A DNA stretch of 64,000 nt from Pontederia crassipes (GCA_030549335.1 CM060189.1:47896917-47960916); one strand, 5' to 3'; positions 1-13,506 are shown, numbered from the stretch's first letter. The notes: a model not told the origin generated them from the letters alone. Program-made: numbers and translations.

Positions 1-302
1 TAAATAAAAAGTTTATTTAAATCAATTCATTACTACTTATACTAAAATTAGGGTATATAATAAAATTAAAATATATAATAAAATTTGAAGAAAATTAAGA
101 TGAAAGAAGGAATACTTAAGCGTTACAATATTTTCCTAAAAAGGAATATATATATATATATAATTATTAGTAAACACACACAGAAATATATATATATATA
201 TATATACATTTTATGATAAAGATAAAAAGAATATTAAAATTAGAAATTTTGATAAAAACGATACTTAAACTATAATGCTAAAAATCAAATAACTCTATAA
301 GA
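1..302. other. AT-rich intergenic DNA with TA microsatellites
   Basis: No gene seen. Two short (TA)n tracts lie near 148-162 and 187-206. The rest is low-complexity AT-rich sequence. Confidence 0.6.
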
Positions 303-311
303 TAAAGATAA

Positions 312-815
312 ATGGTCATTTTCATAAATCTCCCCTAAATTATCATGATTTTTCAGATCTAATCCAAAACTATGAACTTATTTTTTTGGATTCCTATACT
401 ATCGTAACTTTTTCACTGTAGTCCTTCCGTTCACTTCTGTTTTCTATTACTTTTACTTATTTTCATTTATGAAAAGACTAAATTACCCTCCTTTTAGAAA
501 AAAACATGAAATAACAAATATAAAAAATAAAAAATCATTGCAAGGATAAAATGCTAAACAAAAAAATGTCATTTATGAAAAATACTAAATTACTCTCCCG
601 CTAATTTTTTTCTTTTTTCTTTTTATATTTATTATTTGACATGTTATGGAGGGAAGGGTAATTTAGTCTTTTTATAAATGGAAAAAATTAAAAGTAATGG
701 AAAATATAACAAAAGCAGAATCGTGATAGTTTAGAGATACAAAAAAATAAGTTCGTAATTTGAGATTAAATACGAAAAATCGCGATAGTTTAAGAGAGCT
801 TTATGCAAATAACTC
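312..815. mobile_element. Mutator-like non-autonomous element, copy 1 (long inverted repeats)
   Basis: The two ends are long imperfect inverted repeats of about 185 bp: 312-500 pairs with the reverse complement of about 640-815. The outer ends read like GAGTTATTTGCATAAA. The element is flanked by a perfect 9-bp direct repeat, TAAAGATAA, at 303-311 and 816-824. Long terminal inverted repeats plus 9-bp duplications are typical of Mutator-like elements. There is no transposase reading frame, so it must have been moved by another element. A second copy in the opposite orientation starts at 63569, and a diverged relative lies at 60670-60973. Confidence 0.8.
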
Positions 816-824
816 TAAAGATAA

Positions 825-1912
825 TACAACCTAACATTAGTACTATTTTTTCACAATTTGAGTGGGTGCAAGTGCACCCATGGAACCCCTTCCCTCTGCT
901 CTTGATACTTATAAATTTATTGTCATTGTGCTTAGTAGTAACGTGCGATTGAATAGGTGACATCGTTTTTCGGATCCTAGGGACGTAAGAAATAATTGTT
1001 GTAGTTAGATTTCTAGTTGGATTGGCTATGAGATATAGAAGTGAAATTTTACATATAAAAATATCTCAGTATATTTTTTTTGCTTATTTTTAAAATTTTA
1101 AAATTCTTTTGGCATTTCATATTTTGTAATATTATATATATACTAGATATTTTTTATATAAATTACCTATTAATTAATATTATACTAATAAAATAGAATA
1201 CATGTTAGGCAACTCATTCGATCTGGACGTTCGCTGAATCCAAGGGTCCAATTAGGAGCGTTACACAAAATGGGTGTTGCAACTTCTTGGAGGAAAATAA
1301 AAGGGAAAAAACGGATAAGAATGTATCGTTTGTTTTTAGTTGTATTTGGCCAGGTGGAATTTGTTGGAATCACGACATCAAATAATGTGACACTTTGATA
1401 AAACGTTAGTTTTTATCCACTTCATTTTTTATGGAACTGTAGCACCCGGTTGATTTGTTTCAAAATTTTTTTTTTTTTGCCATGAGAGGTCCATTTTTTA
1501 AATATGTTTTTCTTTCCTTATTTCTCTCTCTTACATTTCTCTTACAAAATAATTTATTTATTAAATATAATATATTTATTATAAAATGATTATTTTAATA
1601 TTATTTATATTACTTATAATTTTCTCATTTGTTTTTAAATGTTTTGTTATTATCTTTAAATAGTATATATAAAAGTTTAATAATTTTTATTTGTACGTTT
1701 ATTTTTATTACAGAATTATACTTTATATTTATAAATACCTATATGTTATTCAAATATATCCTAAAATTAATTATCACATCAATTTTTTTATGTCACATCA
1801 ATTTTTTAATTCTTCATTATTATTATATTTTGCTTTATCCAAATACATGATTCCAGTTATTCAAATGATACTAGATTTTGGAATTATTGAAAAAAATACG
1901 TCCATGCAATTG
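825..1912. other. Intergenic stretch, no gene seen
   Basis: AT-rich DNA with only short chance reading frames. A GC-richer block at about 1195-1375 shows no recognisable protein or repeat. Confidence 0.5.
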
Positions 1913-1920
1913 ATTAAAAG

Positions 1921-2431
1921 TAGGACTGGACACGAATTAGACCGAGTTAGGCTTCTGTTTAAATAGGTTAGGCCTACTGTAAAATAAAAATATTTAAGTC
2001 AGTCTTATAATCTGTAATAAGTCATGAATATAAACTTAGCCTGTCTTATTTTATTGGTCTGTTAAGTCAAATATATTTTTTGATGATCTACTATATTAAA
2101 TATAATAAATCTTATTTACTAAAAAAACAATAGATATGAACTAAATAAAATAGAGACTACTAATATATTTCTTCTAAACACATAATAAATATTGAATTCA
2201 AAATTGAAGATTTAAAAAATGAAGGATTAAAAATTATATATATAATATAATATATTAATAAATTTTGACCTAATAAATTATAAGATTAGGCCAATTATTA
2301 AGAGGCTAAACCTCTTTAAGAAAATAAACTTTATTTAATATTTTAATTTGACTTATTTTAATAATTGATTGAGCCGAGCTAAGTAAAAAATAAATTAAGT
2401 CACGAGTTGACTTGACTCATTTTCGATCCTA
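1921..2431. mobile_element. hAT-like non-autonomous element
   Basis: A 511-bp AT-rich element whose ends form a weak inverted repeat: TAGGACTGGACACGA at the left, and TAGGATCGAAAATGA read inward from the right. It is flanked by ATTAAAAG (1913-1920) and ATTAAAAT (2432-2439), an 8-bp duplication with one mismatch, as made by hAT transposases. The subterminal regions carry repeated GAC/GAG-rich motifs. There is no coding capacity. Confidence 0.65.
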
Positions 2432-2439
2432 ATTAAAAT

Positions 2440-3375
2440 GATATAATTAAGTTGGCAAAGAATTGATGTTTAATTTAGCAGATTTGACGGATAAGAAAAT
2501 GATGTGATAGATACCAATTCCAAGCCGGACACCAAAAAACATTTCCAATGAGTATCTTATTATCCGAAAAAAAGGACGAGTGTCCGAGCTGCCAGGCTTT
2601 CGGCTGTCGAGCGTGTGACACGCGGCATGGGATCAAAATCGAGTTAGAAAATAGTGGTAAAGAAAAAATCATTTTACTGATAAAATAAATTTTTTTTCTA
2701 CATTAATAGAGTTGAGCAGAGTGAAAAGTAGCTATTTTTTCACTGAAGCAAAATTGTCATTTGTTATTGTTACATACGTGACACAGAGGTAACCTTCAAC
2801 ATGTGGAAGTGCGCTTTGTAGGGACGGGTAAATTAAATCGTCGGCATCGTTTTTCAAACATCGAAGATTGAGAAAAAAAAAGAAAAAATCATTTTACTCT
2901 TTCTTCCTCAACACATCGATTAGTTCCGAAATAGATGATCTGAACTCTGTAATTTAGGATCTCACAACTCTCTCTCTCTATCTCTCAGGATTGAATTATG
3001 TTGCAGGATGGTTATACATAAATTGCTCATACTGTGACCAGTATCTCTCTTGCTGTAAAGAATGCTACTTGTTTTCATACAGAGTTCATGGACCACAGGA
3101 CCAGTTCTGAATTCTGTGTATCCAATGGCATCACTTTGAATTGGTACAGAATGCAATCGATCAGAGAGGATTCAGTTATTGTTATAATTCAGAAATGAGG
3201 ATGCAATCTGTTTTTAAATAACGATTGCTCTGGCAAATATTAAGCACACACAATTTATTGACATTCAATTCAGGATGGTTGATACAGGCTGTGAAATGGG
3301 GACTCTGCCATGAAGTTTAGTACACAAGGCAGGAGTTGTTGTCTTCCATTTCAGTATAACACACGAAAGAGACAA
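2440..3375. other. Spacer and probable 3' region of the protease gene
   Basis: No reading frame of note. The part next to 3376 should hold the 3' UTR of the minus-strand cysteine protease. The rest is unassigned AT-rich sequence. Confidence 0.45.
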
Positions 3376-5266
<1,891 letters not shown>

Positions 5267-5337
5267 GCTGCGCAAGCTTGGACGTACGTGTTTGAGGGCT
5301 TGTAGGATGGATGAGAACGAACTAAATCATGTGCTTA

Positions 5338-5347
5338 ATTTATAAGG
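5338..5347 (-). promoter_or_regulatory. TATA box of the cysteine protease gene
   Basis: On the minus strand the sequence CCTTATAAATT lies about 75 bp upstream of the ATG at 5266, a normal plant TATA-to-ATG distance with a short leader. Inferred from position and motif only. Confidence 0.5.
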
Positions 5348-5987
5348 TTCAGAAAAATCTTTGTTTAAGATTCTTGACAATATGTGTTAGATTTTAAGAT
5401 GTTCCTCGTAAGGAATTGCCGTCATCATTAGAATGTAGAAGGATGTCATTAAGAGATGGCATTAGTTCAAGCTCTATGTATATTTGAGAAGTCTGTGAAA
5501 GCAAGCAACTAAGATATACAAGGATTAAGCTAATGAAACCCTGGGTAATTTTATGCATCTGTAACGATAAAACTCCTCTCCTGCCTCAAGTTTAACAGGC
5601 TTCAATGCAAATAATCAAGGAGAATTAATGGAACACGGATTTGAACAAGTCGTTAGGTTTTAGATTAGTGAGCTAGCTGAAAGATATATATCCTTTTTGC
5701 CCTACACACGGTTCCTGAATGGACAGCCGGGCAATCAATGGTCCTCTGCATGCTGATTGGCTTTCATGTTGAGAGGGATCAAAAGAAAAAAAAAGGAGCG
5801 CTCATTCTGCCTCCACACAACGCTGCAAGAATTGAATTTAGTTTTTGGCTTTTGTCTTCTCGATAACGAACCGTCATATCTTCTTTGTTCTTCCTTCTTT
5901 CTTTTTGATAAGCTCACTCAACAATGTTTCCAACTGTGTTTAAAAGCTCGCCACCTACTTGTTTAGATCGATCTTGAGTTCTATTTA
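5348..5987. other. Upstream region of the protease gene, no second gene seen
   Basis: Likely promoter-proximal DNA of the minus-strand protease. No coding region or repeat is recognised. A short A-rich run lies near 5786. Confidence 0.4.
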
Positions 5988-6072
5988 AGGTTTTCAAACT
6001 CGAGAGCCATACCATAAAACTCGGTCCAGCTCGGCCGATCGAATCGGTGTCCAGCCATCAAAACGGTCCGCG

Positions 6073-6974
6073 TGTCACAGCCTAATTTCTCTCCTAGAAA
6101 TTAGATGCAACCGGCCTTGAAGATTCCTCCACAAATCACTCAAGCAGCCTTCATGTTCACTCTGATTTTTCCTCTCAAAGATGAACTCTCACACACCCTT
6201 GAACTCACACTTAGTTTCTTACTTAAGTCAAGTTACACACACAATGCAAACATATAGAGAACTCGGCCAATGAGGGAAGAAGACATTCATTAACACCTGT
6301 CCCAGAATGTGGGAACCTTACATGTATTTATAGTGTTTGGATCAGCCAACTGCTGTCCAGAATTTGAATTCAAACCATTCAATTCAAATTCAAATGTCAA
6401 CCATAACTACCTACTACATAACTTCTAATCCAATGGCCAGGATCTTCCCATCACCTTGATTGAAGTTCCTGCCTTCAGGATTACTTCCCTCCATCATAGG
6501 ACATGTCCTGGTGAACTCCGGCCACCACGATTCCGGCGCGGCCACCTCCTGCCCGCCGGCCGTGGCCGCTATGGCGGTTATAACCGCCACCTCTTCATTG
6601 TCTTCCTTCCAGAGATGTCTTCACGCATGCTCCTTCAAGTCCAATGATCTCCTGCGACCTCCACATATCTGATGATGCTCTAGGATGGTCTGGTTCGGTC
6701 CTGGGACGACATGCCCCAGAATGGCCCGGGCGCACCCGGCCATGTGCACCCGGCCATGTCGTATGGCCCCGCCAGGTTCCGGCCATCCTCTAAGTCCCAT
6801 CTTCTGCACCAAGCTTCCTGGTTGATAAAGAAGTCCCGAGATGTGCTCTCCAGTCCCTGGGATGTCTCGGCTCATCCCATGGATGTTCATGGCCGCCATG
6901 TGCACCCGGGTGCCCAGGGCGCGCCCGGCCATGCTCGGCCATGCCCAGAAGCCCTCCATTCATGGAGGGTGACA
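6073..6974 (-). repeat. 3' LTR of the gypsy element
   Basis: A 902-bp terminal repeat. Read by eye against the other LTR it shows about 8 substitutions (7 of them transitions) and one 2-bp indel, near 0.9% divergence. GC-rich blocks with repeated CACCCGGCCATG motifs fill its upstream (U3-like) part at 6720-6950. The pol stop codon lies inside its first 15 bases. Confidence 0.9.
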
Positions 6975-9900
6975 TTCCTCCCCCGCTGAAGACGTTGCCG
7001 ACCCCGGCAACTGCTGAGCTTCACCTGTAGTTGGGGAAGTAGACATGTCGTTGACCGGCCTTCGAACTTCGGACGCGCGCCCTGGTTCTTCCAAGTCAGC
7101 ATGGTATGCCTTCAACATACTTACATGGAAAATAGGATGCAATTGGCGAAGATGAGCAGGAAGATCCACACGATAGGCCACCTTGCCTATCTTTTTCAAG
7201 ATGGTGAAAGGGCCCTCATATCTCCTCATGAGGCCTTGGTGCAAGTTTCGAAGAGCCTTGAATTGTCGAGCTCTTAACTTCACCAACACTTGGTCACCAA
7301 CCTGGAACTCCAGATGTCTCCTCTTCTTGTCTGCAAACTTCTTCATTTTCCTTGCTGACTTCTCAAGGATGGCCCTGGACTCTTCCAAAGCCTCCTGCCA
7401 ATGGTGTGCCACCTTGAAGGCTGCAGGACACCTTCCTGCATACCTTGCTGCCAAGGCTGCTGGGGTTACGGGCTGCCGGCCAGTGACGAGTTCGAAGGCA
7501 CTCCTTTGTGTAGCCTCGCTCCTCTGCATATTGAAAGAGAATTGAGCAACATCTAACAACTTTGCCCAATTCTTTTGGTTAGCATCCACAAAGTGTTGAA
7601 GGTAAATCTCTAGAAGATGATTTGCCCTCTCTGTTTGGCCGTCCGTTTGAGGATGGAAGGCCGTTGAGAAACGGAGTTCAGTCCCAAGGAGTTTGAACAA
7701 CTCCCTCCAGAATGTACCTGTAAAGCGAGGATCCCTGTCACTCACAATTACCTCAGGTATGCCCCAAAACTTCACCACATTGTTGACGAAAAGTTTGGCC
7801 ACCTCCTCGGCCGAGCAATGCTTAGGGGCTGGGATGAACGTGCCGTACTTGGAGAACTTGTCGATTACCACCATAATCGACCCATAGCCTCCTGATCTTG
7901 GTAGAGCACTGATGAAGTCCATGGTTACGACCTGCCATGGCTGTTCGGGCACCGGTAAAGGTTCCAAAAGACCCGCTGGTTTGAGTTGCTCCACCTTGTC
8001 CTGCTGACACTTGAGGCAAGTCCTCACGTATGCCTCAATGTCTTCCTGCATTTGTGGCCAATAGTAGCCATCTTCCACCAATGCCAATGTTCTGACCATA
8101 CCTGGATGTCCAGCCCATAATGAGTCATGGCAGTCCTTGAGAATGCGACGTCGAAGGCCCTCCCAACGGGGCACGTACAGCCGGCGCCCTGTTGTGAAAA
8201 GCAGGCCCTCCTCCTTCCAAAATCTTCGAGTCTTGCCCTCGTCCACCAAACGAAGGATCTCCACAGCCTTGGAGTCATGACTCAAGCCTACTCGCACTTG
8301 ATCTTGGAAGTCGCCCTTCACACTACACATGGCCGCAAGTTGCACTTTCCTGTTGAGGGCGTCCGCCACCACGTTGGTGCGCCCCACCTTGTACTCAAGT
8401 TGATAGTCGAACTCGGCCAGAAAGTCTTGCCAACGTACCTACTTTGGGGACAACTTCTTTTGATTTTGAAAGTAAGAAGTGGCCACATTGTCAGTTTTTA
8501 CAACAAAAGTACTTCCAAGAAGATAATGTCTCCAAGTGCGCAAACAATGCACTATGGCCGACATCTCCTTGTCATGCATAGGATACTTGCGCTCTGCCTC
8601 GCTGAACTTCCTGCTTTCAAAAGCCACGGGGTGGCCCTCTTGCATAAGGACGCCTCCTAGTGCAAAATCTGAAGCATCGGTGTGTACCTCAAAGGTTCGG
8701 CCATAGTCGGGCAGCCTCAAGCATGGCCCTTGGACTATAGCACCCTTGAGATCCTCAAAGGCCTCTTGACATGTGTCTGCCCACAGCCAAGATCTATCCT
8801 TCTTTAAGAGATCAGTGAGAGGTGCTGCCCTCCTGGAGTACCCTTCCACAAATCTCCTATAATAGTTGGTCAGCCCTAAGAATGACCTCAACTCTGGAAC
8901 ACTCGAAGGGGGCTGCCATTCTTCAATAGCACGAACCTTCTCCTTGTCCATGCTTATGACTCCAGCTTTGATGTGATGACCTAAGAACATTACTTCAGGT
9001 TGAGCAAAGGAACACTTCTCGGCCTTCACGAAAAGTTCATGCTCCCTCAACAATTTGAACACCTCTTCCAAGTGCTTGACATGGTCGGCAAGAGATTCTG
9101 AATACACAACAATGTCATCCAAATATACAACCACACACTTATCCAACAAGTGGTGGAAGATCCTGTTCATCAAAGTACAAAAGGTGGCAGGTGCATTAGT
9201 AAGCCCAAAGGGCATAACAAGAAACTCATATGCACCATAGCGAGTAACACAAGTTGTTTTCTCTTCATCACCCTCGGCAATCCTCACTTGCCAATACCCT
9301 GACCTTAGGTCCAATTTGGAGAAGATTCTTGCCTTCCCTAACCTGTCAAACAAATCTTCAATCAAAGGAATAGGATACTTGTTCCTCACCGTTAGTTTAT
9401 TCAAAGCCCTATAGTCGATACACATTCGCAATGTGCCATCATGCTTCTTTTGGAACAAAACAGGAGCCCCATAAGGTGCCTTTGATGGCCTTATGAATCC
9501 TGCCTTCAAAAGTTCCTCCAATTGCCTCCTAAGTTCTGCCAACTCAGGAGGAGCCATTCGATATGGCCCCATGGCGGGCGGCCGCGCCCCGGGCACCAAG
9601 TCGATGGAGTGGTCGACGTCTCTTCGAGGGGGCAGCTTCTTGGGCAACTCCTGGGGCATGATGTCCTTGTATAAGGCCAGGAGTTTCTGCACTTCCTCTG
9701 GGACAGGAGCATCCCCTTGAACTTCATGAAGTTTGAGGGCAGCCAAGTAAGTTTCTTCCTTGTGCCGGACACCCCTGCACACTTGCATGGTGGACAGCAG
9801 CTTTGACTTCACATTGGCCCTCTTCAAAGGGACCAAGTGTGTCCCCTCCTGGGACACAAGATATAACCCCTCCTGGGTCACTCGAACTTCGGAGAACTGG

Positions 9901-10290
9901 TCCAGGAATTCCATGCCAAGGACCATGCGGTGATCGTCCATGGCCACCACTGTTAAGGTCATGGCGCCTTCCCAATTGCCTACTCGCACCTGGACATCTT
10001 TGGCCATGCCATGTATAGGTTGTGAGGCTGCATTGACCGTCTTGATCAGCCCTGGTTCATGCCTGAAGTCGATGCCCAGCCGCTGTGCCTCCTCCAAGGC
10101 CATGAAGTTGTGGGTGGCCCCGGTATCGACCAAAGCCATAGCCGCCTGCCCTTGCATCCAAACTTCAGTGAACATGAGGCCCCTGGTGGCCTCTTTCTTC
10201 TTCTTCAGTGGGATGGATGCAGAGGTTGAAGTGAGGGCCATAATGGCCCCCATGTGTGCGGCGCCCCTCCTCATCTTCGGACGCGCCCTG
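6960..10290 (-). pseudogene. Gypsy pol polyprotein (PR-RT-RNaseH-IN), interrupted by one stop
   Basis: The minus-strand frame runs from the gag junction near 10290 to a TGA at 6960 inside the 3' LTR. The retropepsin site is [10 protein letters not shown]. The reverse transcriptase carries [29 protein letters not shown] and the catalytic YLDDIVVYS. The RNase H has [13 protein letters not shown]. The integrase has an HHCC zinc region (CHDSLWAGHPG...CLKCQQDK) and the DDE core, seen as TMDFISALP, IVSDRDPRFTG and FHPQTDGQTERANH. A single TAG at 8439-8441 separates RNase H from integrase. The frame is open on both sides of it, so the stop is a point mutation or, less likely, read through. No true ATG starts this frame; it is reached from gag. 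Confidence 0.88.
6975..6985 (-). other. Polypurine tract of the gypsy element
   Basis: On the minus strand GGGGGAGGAA lies directly before the 3' LTR start TGTCAC, the expected plus-strand primer position. It is also translated as part of the pol C-terminus. Confidence 0.75.
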
Positions 10291-11394
10291 CATAGTGGCC
10301 AGGGCGCCCTTCTTCGGGCATTCTCGGGCATAGTGTGGCCCTCCACACGTAAAGCACTTTACTGACTTCTTGGATGTGCCTTCCTTGCTGACCTTACTCT
10401 CCTTCTTTTCCTTCTTTCCCTTCTTGTCGACCTTCCTTGTGTGAGACTGCACCTTGTCCGAGAGTACAACTTTGTCCTTGGCTGCACCCTGGTCGCGCCC
10501 CACACTGAATTCAGTGAGAGCCTCGGCCACTGCCAAGGCCTTCTTGATGGTGGCAACCTTCTGCCGCTTGACCTCTTGTGCCGCCCAAGGTTTCAGGCCT
10601 CTAAGGAAGAAGAATATCCACGTCGCTTCGTCCATAGTACCTGTCATTTCAAGCATTAGAGGCTGGAATCGTTCGATGTAGTCCTTCACCGAACCCGTTT
10701 GTCTCAAGTTCGTCAACTTGGTCATGGCTATCTCCTGGGCATTTCCCGGATAGAATTGCTTCTTCAATTCTTTGGTGAAGGTGCTCCAAGAGTCGATGAC
10801 GATCTTCTCTTTCGCAATCTCCTCTTCCATCCTTCTCCACCATAATGGTGCGCCCTCCGCTAGGTACCGCACCGCCAAGTCGATTTGATCCTTTTCCACT
10901 GAAATTTTGTTAGTCTTGAACCCCTTCTCAAGACTCCAAAGAAAGTCGTCGATGATGGTGGCATCCCTTGCACCTTCATACTTCTTTGGCTCCGGACCCG
11001 TGAACTTTGGTATGGCTGCCCTTACTCGACAACCAGTGGCGTCCAGAAGGTGCCCCTTTATCATCATGATGTCCATTTCAATGGACTTCAATCTGATCTC
11101 CAAGGTTTCTTCAAGTGTCTTGATTCTGGCCGCACTCAATTCACCCCTTGTCCTTGTCTCATCTAAGGCCAAGCCCTGCTGGGTCATACCTTGTTCAAGG
11201 GCCCGGACAGTCATGTCCATGCCTTGGACGGTATGATCCAAGAGGTCTAAATGCCTTTCGAGATGAGGGAGAGGATCAGTGGAGAGTGAACGAGTCTTCT
11301 TACCTCCCTGGTTCGCAGGTCCACCACCAGTGACTACCTGTGATTCTGCACGGCCTCTGGTCACAGGACCTTGCTGATTGCCATCCTCACTCAT
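10165..11394 (-). CDS. Gypsy gag (capsid/nucleocapsid), 409 aa frame
   Basis: The frame starts at a true ATG (11394) just after the primer site. An N-terminal coiled-coil-like stretch ([19 protein letters not shown]) precedes the retrotransposon gag domain ([20 protein letters not shown], then [10 protein letters not shown] and [10 protein letters not shown]). A CCHC zinc knuckle, [14 protein letters not shown], lies near residue 345 and would bind RNA. After the knuckle the frame should run into pol. It instead changes frame at a run of four G near 10280-10290, and the last ~35 residues are probably out-of-frame sequence. One extra G in that run would explain this. Confidence 0.8.
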   Translation of the reverse strand: MSEDGNQQGPVTRGRAESQVVTGGGPANQGGKKTRSLSTDPLPHLERHLDLLDHTVQGMDMTVRALEQGMTQQGLALDETRTRGELSAARIKTLEETLEIRLKSIEMDIMMIKGHLLDATGCRVRAAIPKFTGPEPKKYEGARDATIIDDFLWSLEKGFKTNKISVEKDQIDLAVRYLAEGAPLWWRRMEEEIAKEKIVIDSWSTFTKELKKQFYPGNAQEIAMTKLTNLRQTGSVKDYIERFQPLMLEMTGTMDEATWIFFFLRGLKPWAAQEVKRQKVATIKKALAVAEALTEFSVGRDQGAAKDKVVLSDKVQSHTRKVDKKGKKEKKESKVSKEGTSKKSVKCFTCGGPHYARECPKKGALATMQGASEDEEGRRTHGGHYGPHFNLCIHPTEEEERGHQGPHVH

Positions 11395-11411
11395 GTTGCA
11401 AAGGTTGTAAT

Positions 11412-11425
11412 GGGCTATGATACCA
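11412..11425 (-). other. Primer binding site of the gypsy element (initiator-Met tRNA type)
   Basis: On the minus strand TGGTATCATAGCCC lies four bases after the 5' LTR end. It matches the usual plant initiator-Met pattern TGGTATCAGAGC except at one base. Confidence 0.75.
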
Positions 11426-11429
11426 CAAT

Positions 11430-12333
11430 TGTCACAGCCTAATTTCTCTCCTAGAAATTAGATGCAACCGGCCTTGAAGATTCCTCCACAAATCACTCAA
11501 GCAGCCTTCCTGTTCACTCTGATTTTTCCTCTCAAAGATGAACTCTCACACACCCTTGAACTCACACTTAGTTTCTTACTTAAGTCAAGTTACACACACA
11601 CAATGCAAACATATAGAGAACTCGGCCAATGAGGGAAGAAGACATTCATTAACACCTGTCCCAGAATGTGGGAACCTTACATGTATTTATAGTGTTTGGA
11701 TCAGCCAACTGCTGTCCAGAATTTGAATTCAAACCATTCAATTCAAATTCAAATGTCAACCATAACTACCTACTACATAACTTCTAATCCAATGGCCAGG
11801 ATCTTCCCATCACCTTGATTGAAGTTCCTGCCTTCAGGATTACTTCCCTCCATCATAGGACATGTCCTAGTGAACTCCGGCCACCACGATTCCGGCGCGG
11901 CCACCTCCTGCCCGCCGGCCATGGCCGCTATGGCGGTTACAACCGCCACCTCTTCATTGCCTTCCTTCCAGAGATGTCTTCACGCATGCTCCTTCAAGTC
12001 CAATGATCTCCTGCGACCTCCACATGTCTGATGATGCTCTAGGATGGTCTGGTTCGGTCCTGGGATGACATGCCCCAGAATGGCCCGGGCGCACCCGGCC
12101 ATGTGCACCCGGCCATGTCGTATGGCCCCGCCAGGTTCCGGCCATCCTCTAAGTCCCATCTTCTGCACCAAGCTTCCTGGTTGATAAAGAAGTCCCGAGA
12201 TGTGCTCTCCAGTCCCTGGGATGTCTCGGCTCATCCCATGGATGTTCATGGCCGCCATGTGCACCCGGGCGCCCAGGGCGCGCCCGGCCATGCTCGGCCA
12301 TGCCCAGAAGCCCTCCATTCATGGAGGGTGACA
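11430..12333 (-). repeat. 5' LTR of the gypsy element
   Basis: A 904-bp terminal repeat, nearly identical to the copy at 6073-6974. The length difference is a 2-bp (AC) indel in an ACACAC run near 11595. Confidence 0.9.
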
Positions 12334-13336
12334 CGCGGGTCACCTCAAACTCGTTTTTAAGGTTGACCCGTCTTAACCCGGTCAAACCCGATAAAAGCTC
12401 GGGTTCAACCGGCCGACCCGACGGGTTTGAGTGACCCGGTCGGGTCAACATAAAATAATAAGTATGAAAAAAATTTAAAAAATTACGACACATTATATAT
12501 ATATTTGTCTAAATTCAAGCACTAACTTTTCTTCATAATATCACTAATATTTCTTTAACTTATAATTATGAATATTTTATCATCTTTTAGGTAATAATTA
12601 TTTAATTGATAGTTACTTTATTATATTTTTTTAACTTATTATACCATTTTATTTTACTTTATTATGTTTTAATTTATTTATTATACATTTTACAAAGATA
12701 TTAAGAATAAGAGAGAAAGTTATTTAACATATTTTCTTTTTTTATTAACTTACATTATTCCATCCAATCGATCGATTTGATCCGGTCCGATCTTTCAGTT
12801 TGACCCGATCCGATCGGTTCAACTGACCCGGCCATCGATCCGGGTTGATGGCCGGGTCGGGTTTTACAGCATTGCTCGAGAGTTTATGTTGACTCGTTTT
12901 ACGTCCCGTAAATTCGAGACGTAAACTCGAAATATAAATTCATAGAATTTATGTACATTGACCTTATGTATATATTTAACATTATATGTTATAAAATATT
13001 TGTGAGAAATAATTTTTATATATTAATTTCAAATGTAATGAGTTCATTGGTCATATTTCAACTCACTCATATTGAATTGCATAATCATTCATTATTTTTA
13101 ACAATTCATTACACTATATAAGCACAATATATAAGTCGATGCAACATATGTTGAAACGTAAAGAGTTCAAAGTTATATATCAAATTACCAAAATAGTCCA
13201 TGAGTCATACAAATTAAAACATAAAATATTCTTAGATGTTAAATCATGCATGTTTAATACTATTTTCATTTTGATTTTGACCTCAAATCTTGGTTAAATG
13301 CTTAACTTTTGCATATGATGATTCTACATATAGACT

Positions 13337-13420
13337 CTGCCGAGTTTACCCGAGTTTATCCGAGTTTACTCGATTCTACCCGAGTCCACTAAGAGTCTAC
13401 CCGAGTTTACCACCAAGTTC
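13337..13420. repeat. Degenerate short tandem repeat (CCCGAGTTTA-like)
   Basis: About seven imperfect copies of a roughly 10-bp unit, CCCGAGTTTA, run through this stretch. They lie in the right part of the outer inverted-repeat element. Further CGAGTT words continue to about 13500. Confidence 0.7.
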
Positions 13421-13506
13421 GATTCCACTTCGAGTTGCTCCATTTCATGGTTAAACTCGTGAACTCATAAGAGTTTAAATCTAAAACTTGAGAGTTTGTG
13501 AACCTT

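Larger units (their letters stand above)
6073..12333 (-). mobile_element. Ty3/gypsy LTR retrotransposon, nearly intact, recent
   Basis: A full-length 6.26-kb element read on the minus strand: 5' LTR (12333-11430), initiator-Met-type primer site, gag, pol (protease, reverse transcriptase, RNase H, integrase), polypurine tract, 3' LTR (6974-6073). The LTRs begin TGTCAC and end GGTGACA. The flanks share CGCG (6069-6072 and 12334-12337), a short target duplication. Gag-pol is disabled by one frame change near 10280 and one in-frame TAG at 8439-8441. The domain order protease-RT-RNase H-integrase defines Ty3/gypsy. I see no chromodomain after the integrase, and the sequence style suggests the Galadriel-type chromovirus branch, but that is a guess. 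Confidence 0.92.
6007..12874. mobile_element. hAT-like non-autonomous element, split by the gypsy insertion
   Basis: A perfect 8-bp direct repeat, CTCGAGAG, flanks this interval (5999-6006 and 12875-12882). The ends are inverted repeats: CCATACCATAAAACTCGGTCC at the left, and CAATGCTGTAAAACCCGACCC inward from the right. Without the retrotransposon (6073-12333) the element is about 600 bp. It has GC-rich (GACCCGGTCGGGTC-like) subterminal parts around an AT-rich core. An 8-bp duplication is typical of hAT elements. There is no transposase. Confidence 0.7.
5988..13506. mobile_element. Candidate outer inverted-repeat element (host of the nest)
   Basis: The left end AAGGTTTTCAAACTC (from about 5988) is mirrored at about 13506 by AAGGTTCACAAACTC read inward. 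After removing the inner insertion (6007-12874 plus one target copy), the remaining sequence continues from AAACTCGAGAG into TTTATGTTGACTCG and ends with GAGAGTTTGTGAACC. This suggests an older non-autonomous DNA element of roughly 0.65 kb that was later invaded. I could not see a convincing target duplication. Confidence 0.4.
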
